DNA from: CANIZL01 sp043788645
GTDB taxonomy: Bacteria; Verrucomicrobiota; Verrucomicrobiia; Limisphaerales; UBA9464
Length of the DNA stretch: 11,314 bases
Reading direction: 5' to 3'
Assembly: GCA_043788645.1 (NCBI GenBank)
Contig: JAYVTS010000081.1
Coordinates: 1-11,314, forward strand
Position numbers and translations under genes: made by a program. Below, piece by piece: positions 8,176 through 11,314 of this stretch. How positions within the stretch are numbered: position 1 is the first letter of the stretch; every line of letters starts with the position of its first letter. The notes under the pieces were generated by a model. It was not told where the DNA came from and did not search any database. It saw nothing but the letters and a program-made list of their open reading frames with translations.

Positions 8176-8814
8176 AATTGTTTTGTGGTTGATGGATGAA
8201 ATGTTTCGCTTAAGAGATCGAGGACTAGAAAGAATCACAGTTTGGCGAGCTGCCCAGACTCGCCGTTGGCAGCGGCGAACCTGAAAGCTCTCATGGAACT
8301 GCGCCACCAAGGGGCGTTCTCGAGATGGCGGAATGCTTTCACAATAGGCTTGAGAACGGATTCGTGTTCCCGTCCCACAAAGGCAACCGCCAGCAGAAGT
8401 CACAGTAAGCCGAAAAAGTAGTAGAGGCGTTCATGTTGCGAGCAAATCGTTCTAGCAAAAATCAGTTGCCGTCAGCTCTGTAAGCCGAAAGACGGACCGT
8501 GGATTACCAAGAAAGTCATTGAAATCTCATTCTTTCTGCTTTTCTTGTTATTCCATCTGGGCTCTCCCCGACTCGATGCGATTTAATTCACCGCCGCCGG
8601 AATCGCCCTTCATCCTTCAAAGCGAAATTCCCGGGCAAAAGCGGACAGACGAAATTCTCCAGTGATGTCCTGCGGGAGACCGTCGCGCATCGCAAGACGG
8701 CGGGCGGAGCGAGCGGACGGGTCGGTCCGACTGCGCTTTTCCACGTCGGGGCGGTGCGCGGAACCCGATGGCCCCGTGTCAAACCTCTTTCCCGTAGCCG
8801 TAACGATTCAATTG
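8176..8814. other. Gene-free stretch upstream of the beta-roll gene
   Basis: It probably carries the 5' leader and promoter of the minus-strand two-gene unit, but I see no convincing -35/-10 pair. The reading frame of the beta-roll protein stays open up to 8403, but that extension is Arg/Ser/Cys-rich and lacks protein character. Visible structure: a perfect stem GGCGAG (8244-8249) / CTCGCC (8259-8264) with a 9-base loop in the leader, and the 11-mer GTAAGCCGAAA directly repeated at 8405-8415 and 8480-8490, 75 bp apart. The GC-rich part 8590-8780 shows nothing recognisable. Confidence 0.5.
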
Positions 8815-8967
8815 AACAGAAGGGAACGAAGGGAACGAAGCCCGGAGGCGGGGAAGAAGCTCATCTGACGATGCTTGGATTCGCTCACTGTTTCGTTAAT
8901 AGGAAGAAATGCGTTCCCGTTCGGTTGTCTCCGCTGCCATACTTCGTTTCCTTTGTTTCCTTCTGTT
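8815..8967. repeat. MITE-like element: 26-bp terminal inverted repeats around 101 bp
   Basis: The left arm (8815-8840) is AACAG plus two tandem copies of the 9-mer AAGGGAACG and a final AAG. The right arm (8942-8967) is its reverse complement with only 3 mismatches in 26 (each copy reads AAGGAAAC there). The 101-bp interior holds no gene and no transposase. Size, terminal inverted repeats and intergenic position suit a small non-autonomous element or an interspersed repeat that forms a hairpin in RNA. No target-site duplication is evident. The structure is seen directly; mobility is inferred. Confidence 0.6.
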
Positions 8968-9008
8968 GAGACCTGCAGTGTTACGGCTTAGTCCCTCGGT
9001 CCGTTAAG

Positions 9009-9254
9009 TTAGCGCTCGTCTCCAAGGCGAACCTCAAATACCTCGGGTTCTTCGCAAACTTTAATATCCTTTGGGAACCGGTACGGCGGCGGCGAGGACG
9101 TGACGGTGGGAAGTTCCATCCGATACCCCTGAGCCGTGAGCAAATACCTGAGCGGAGTACCCGTCAAAGGTTCGGTCGGCCAGCAGCAGTTCTCATTATG
9201 GCAGAATTGATAGGAAAACGGCTGGTTTCCGCGGTTGACCGGACATCGAGGCAA
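9009..9254 (-). CDS. Doubtful small Cys-containing protein or gene remnant
   Basis: 81 residues from a TTG at 9254-9252; the frame is open upstream to a TAG about 50 bases earlier with no ATG or GTG in between. The sequence has fairly natural composition (HNENCCWP, then GYRMELPTV, RFPKDIKVCEEPEVFEV) and stops at TAA (9011-9009). There is no signal peptide, recognised domain or ribosome binding site. It reads like the C-terminal end of a longer protein, so a truncated gene remnant is as likely as a real small gene. The frame may also be fortuitous. Confidence 0.3.
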   Translation of the reverse strand: MPRCPVNRGNQPFSYQFCHNENCCWPTEPLTGTPLRYLLTAQGYRMELPTVTSSPPPYRFPKDIKVCEEPEVFEVRLGDER

Positions 9255-9379
9255 CGTCGTCGCAGACGTCAGCCCTGCAAAAAGCTGAGCAAACTTAAGT
9301 GACTACCTCAAATCCATGAGAGGTGCAGGCTCACGAAACAAGCCGAAAACCAACGAAATCGCCATAATGAGACTTGCTG
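9184..9379. repeat. Pair of 19-bp imperfect inverted repeats
   Basis: The plus-strand sequence GCCATAATGAGA at 9361-9372 is exactly complementary to 9191-9202. The match continues to 19 bases with 2 mismatches (arms 9184-9202 and 9361-9379). The arms are 158 bp apart; the left arm lies inside the doubtful 9009-9254 reading frame. It may be a remnant of an inverted duplication; a chance match cannot be excluded. Confidence 0.35.
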
Positions 9380-9594
9380 TCGTCACCAAGGCCTACATCG
9401 CGAAAACGAAGGAACCCTGGTCATCTACGGGCTAAAAACTCGCACCATTGAAATACCGGTCTCAACTTTCGCCGCAACCAGACCGCCTTAATAGAACACC
9501 GAGATGCGGCCTTGCCAAAGTCAGTTATTGCATCGGCCAACTATCGGCCCGACGATTGGGTTGCTTATCAATAAACTACTGCTAGGTTTTGCGC
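9255..9594. other. Gene-free stretch before the tandem repeat array
   Basis: No gene with protein character on either strand. Apart from one arm of the 19-bp inverted repeat, the only notable item is an ATG at 9504-9506. It is in the same frame as the downstream propeller gene and opens 38 codons that end at the TGA (9618-9620) inside the 11-bp repeats. No convincing promoter for the propeller genes was recognised. Confidence 0.45.
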
Positions 9595-9649
9595 CTGAAC
9601 TGCACCTGAACTGCACCTGAACTGCACCGGAACGGCGGCGGAACGGCGG
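9595..9649 (+). repeat. Five tandem 11-bp repeats at the 5' end of the first propeller gene
   Basis: Three perfect copies of CTGAACTGCAC (9595-9605, 9606-9616, 9617-9627) are followed by two perfect copies of CGGAACGGCGG (9628-9638, 9639-9649). All five fit CKGAACKGCRS. Because 11 is not a multiple of three, the TGA present in each of the first three units falls in a different frame (9596, 9607, 9618). Translation arriving from upstream must therefore stop whatever its frame. The two G-type units lack TGA and form the beginning of the signal-peptide frame (Arg-Arg-Arg-Asn-Gly-Gly). The array is seen directly; instability by slippage is an inference. Confidence 0.92.
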
Positions 9650-9695
9650 CGGATGGCTCACATGCCTGATCGCATTGGTGCTGATCGCGCGCGCG
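9633..9695 (+). other. Signal-peptide-like coding stretch lacking a canonical start codon
   Basis: In the frame of the propeller gene, 9633-9695 reads RRRNGGGWLTCLIALVLIAR plus Ala, then the mature EDWPM. The basic region, hydrophobic core and Ala-Arg-Ala before Glu look like a complete signal peptide. The frame is closed by TGA at 9618, and no ATG, GTG or TTG occurs between that stop and the TTG at 9675, which falls inside the hydrophobic core. ATGs at 9653 and 9662 are in another frame. Confidence 0.6.
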
Positions 9696-11105
9696 GAAGA
9701 TTGGCCCATGTTGGGCCGGGACCGGACACGCAACCCGGTCAGCCCCGAAAAGGGCGCGCCGTTGGAATGGGACGTGGCGACCGGCAGAAACATCAAATGG
9801 CGCGCCAAAATCGGCGGTAATATCGTCGCCAGCCCAGTGGTCGCCAAGGGACGGGTCTGGATTGGGTCCAGCATGGATTCGCCACTGCCCGACGGCGGAA
9901 TGCGGGAGTCACCCGTCTTGAAATGCCTCCGCGAAAGCGATGGGCAGATCCTTTGGCAGTGCATCATGCTGCCGACCAACGGAATGCCACAAGCTCACGG
10001 ATGGATGAGTTATCATTCTTCACCGCTGATTGAAGGGGACCGCTTTTGGATGACCACCCGATACGCCCAGGTGCATTGTCTGAAGATTGGACCAAGTCTT
10101 GGAGGAATCGTCGAGCCCGCACTCCAGTGGACGCTGGATATGGGCACGGCGTTGGATGTTCACCCTTTTTATAGCGTCATGTGCAGCGGGCAGACCTGCT
10201 CGATTGGCGCCTCCTACCGTGATCGGATTTACGTCCTCACCGGCAATGGGATTTGGGGATCGCAGGCGGAAAAGCAGATGGAACGGTTTTATCAAGTCCA
10301 TTCGCCTCTGGCGCCGAGCCTTGTGTGTGTGGATCGCAACTCGGGAAAAATGCGCTGGCAGGACCATTCGCCGGGCACCAATATTTTCTGGGGCAGTTGG
10401 GGCAGCCCGTTAGCGGCGGAGATCGGTGGTCGCGCCCAGGTGGTGGCGCCGATGGGAGATGGTTGGGTGCGATCCTTCGACGCGCTGACCGGAGAGCTGC
10501 TCTGGAAGCTCAACATCAATTCCAATTCGATTACGAATCGTCATCAACGAAATCACTTTCTGAATGCTCCGGTGCTCTATGAAGATCGCATCTATATCGG
10601 CGGCGGTTTCGATCGAGATGGTGGCGAAGGGTTGGGCCGACTTTATTGCATCGATCCGTCCCGACGCGGCGACTTGAGCCTTGAACTCGCGGATGGCTCA
10701 GGCAAAGTAAAAGCCAACTCTAACACCGGCGTCGTCTGGCATTTCGACGCTCTGGGCCGCACCACTTCGCAGCCGGCCATCCAGGATGGGCTGCTGATCG
10801 CAGTCGGTTTTAATGGCCTGGTGCATTGTCTGGATGCACGCACCGGACATCCCTATTGGCAGCACGACACCAAGGCCTTCGTTATGGGTTCACCCCTGCT
10901 CGTGGAGCGGCGCATTTACGTCATCAATGAGGATGGCGACGTCCATATTCTGGAATTGGCGCGCCAAAAAAGTCTAATCGCCACACGACCCATGGACTCG
11001 CCCTCCTGGTCGGCGCCCATCTTTGCCAATGGCGTGCTTTACGTGGTGGCCGGCGACACCCTGTACGCCATCCAACATGAAACCCATTCGCTGCCAAATC
11101 CATGA
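9675..11105 (+). CDS. Secreted PQQ-like beta-propeller protein, 5' end uncertain
   Basis: 476 residues from the TTG at 9675; the true 5' end is unclear because the signal peptide is encoded partly upstream of any usable start. The mature part begins EDWPMLGRDRTRNPVSPE, an N-terminus typical of secreted PQQ-binding-like propeller proteins of Verrucomicrobia and Planctomycetes. PQQ-type blade motifs (D..TG...W) occur at residues 84-95 (CLRESDGQILW), 218-228 (CVDRNSGKMRW), 267-277 (FDALTGELLW) and 384-395 (CLDARTGHPYW), with strand motifs such as RIYV and VLYVVAGD elsewhere. This fits a BamB-like or dehydrogenase-type propeller of the periplasm. No cofactor-binding acid/Asn set can be assigned, so a scaffold, sensor or inactive relative is possible. 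The stop overlaps the next paralogous gene by ATGA, indicating a coupled operon. The propeller call is firm; the function is unknown. Confidence 0.83.
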   Translation: MVLIARAEDWPMLGRDRTRNPVSPEKGAPLEWDVATGRNIKWRAKIGGNIVASPVVAKGRVWIGSSMDSPLPDGGMRESPVLKCLRESDGQILWQCIMLPTNGMPQAHGWMSYHSSPLIEGDRFWMTTRYAQVHCLKIGPSLGGIVEPALQWTLDMGTALDVHPFYSVMCSGQTCSIGASYRDRIYVLTGNGIWGSQAEKQMERFYQVHSPLAPSLVCVDRNSGKMRWQDHSPGTNIFWGSWGSPLAAEIGGRAQVVAPMGDGWVRSFDALTGELLWKLNINSNSITNRHQRNHFLNAPVLYEDRIYIGGGFDRDGGEGLGRLYCIDPSRRGDLSLELADGSGKVKANSNTGVVWHFDALGRTTSQPAIQDGLLIAVGFNGLVHCLDARTGHPYWQHDTKAFVMGSPLLVERRIYVINEDGDVHILELARQKSLIATRPMDSPSWSAPIFANGVLYVVAGDTLYAIQHETHSLPNP

Positions 11106-11314
11106 ATACCGATCTAGCCACCACCCTCCGGCACCGCTGTGTTTGGATCCCGATCCTGCAACTCGTCTCCACGCTTCTATACGCCGAAGACTGGCCCATG
11201 TTTGGTCGGGACCGGACGCGGAACCCGGTGAGTCCCGAGACAAACGCGCCGGTCGAATGGGATCTCAAAACGGGCCGGAACCTCAAATGGAAGGCCGCCA
11301 TTGGATTGACGACT
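11102..11314 (+). CDS. Second, paralogous secreted PQQ-like beta-propeller protein (runs off the right edge)
   Basis: 71 residues are visible. The ATG at 11102 overlaps the TGA of the preceding gene (ATGA), so translation is probably coupled. Residues 1-28 form a signal peptide (MNTDLATTLRHRCVW, hydrophobic IPILQLVSTLLYA, cleavage before EDWPM). Over the first 40 residues of the mature part (EDWPMFGRDRTRNPVSPE onwards, to KWKAAIG) 31 positions are identical to the upstream protein, so the pair arose by tandem duplication. This copy keeps a normal ATG and full signal peptide, which makes the missing start of its neighbour stand out. The blade repeats lie off the window; the family call rests on the N-terminus and the neighbour. 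Confidence 0.83.
   Translation, partial: MNTDLATTLRHRCVWIPILQLVSTLLYAEDWPMFGRDRTRNPVSPETNAPVEWDLKTGRNLKWKAAIGLTT

Noticed and set aside
8176..8403. N-terminal extension of the beta-roll protein to an upstream ATG at 8403
   Set aside because: The added 76 residues lack protein character, and the internal ATG at 8175 begins a standard signal peptide.
8588..8868. Short open frames on both strands in the GC-rich intergenic part
   Set aside because: They mainly translate GC-rich DNA and the start of the inverted-repeat element and have no protein-like features.
9504..9620. In-frame ATG at 9504 as the true start of the propeller gene
   Set aside because: The frame is closed by TGA at 9618-9620 inside the repeat array, so it cannot be continuous with the propeller without readthrough.
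9653..9664. ATG codons at 9653 and 9662 as starts of the propeller gene
   Set aside because: They are in a different frame from the propeller; they would only serve if one base were absent near 9665, which is reported as a finding rather than assumed.
9521..9979. 152-codon minus-strand reading frame across the repeat array and the propeller 5' end
   Set aside because: It is antisense to a well-supported gene and shows low-complexity translation of the repeats, with no recognisable domain.

Overview
The window looks like chromosomal DNA from a heterotrophic bacterium of the Planctomycetes-Verrucomicrobia-Chlamydiae group, most likely a Verrucomicrobiota (Pedosphaera/Limisphaerales-like) lineage. 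This is an inference from gene content: large secreted proteins of unknown function, a carboxypeptidase-regulatory/PDZ protein, tandem secreted PQQ-type propellers with the DWPMFGRDRTRNPVSPE-type N-terminus, few clear Shine-Dalgarno sites and long intergenic spaces. No rRNA, tRNA, CRISPR array, transposase or phage gene was recognised.

Layout. At the left edge is the 5' part of a Phd/YefM-type antitoxin gene on the minus strand, with a promoter and a palindromic operator directly in front of it. The partner toxin would lie off the window. Next, still on the minus strand, is a 360-residue secreted protein with two carboxypeptidase-regulatory-like domains and a PDZ-like domain (371-1453). After 0.5 kb without a gene come two minus-strand genes that probably form one transcription unit, read from 8175 down to 1969. 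The first encodes a 616-residue secreted beta-roll (YadA-head-like) protein. The second encodes a 1423-residue secreted protein with a HYR domain and internally duplicated domains.

From 8176 to 9674 there is about 1.5 kb with no convincing gene. It holds a MITE-like inverted repeat (8815-8967), a doubtful small reading frame (9009-9254), a 19-bp imperfect inverted repeat and a clean array of five 11-bp tandem repeats (9595-9649). On the plus strand this array runs into the 5' end of a PQQ-like beta-propeller gene (to 11105). A second paralogous propeller gene overlaps it by ATGA and leaves the window at the right edge.

Every complete recognisable gene appears to encode an exported protein, so the region is best read as cell-envelope/extracellular functions. 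The most unusual spot is the 5' end of the first propeller gene: its signal-peptide coding frame is intact, but no ATG, GTG or TTG stands in front of it. The 11-bp repeat array lies exactly there and carries a stop codon in each of the three frames. I see no recognisable defence or biosynthetic system.
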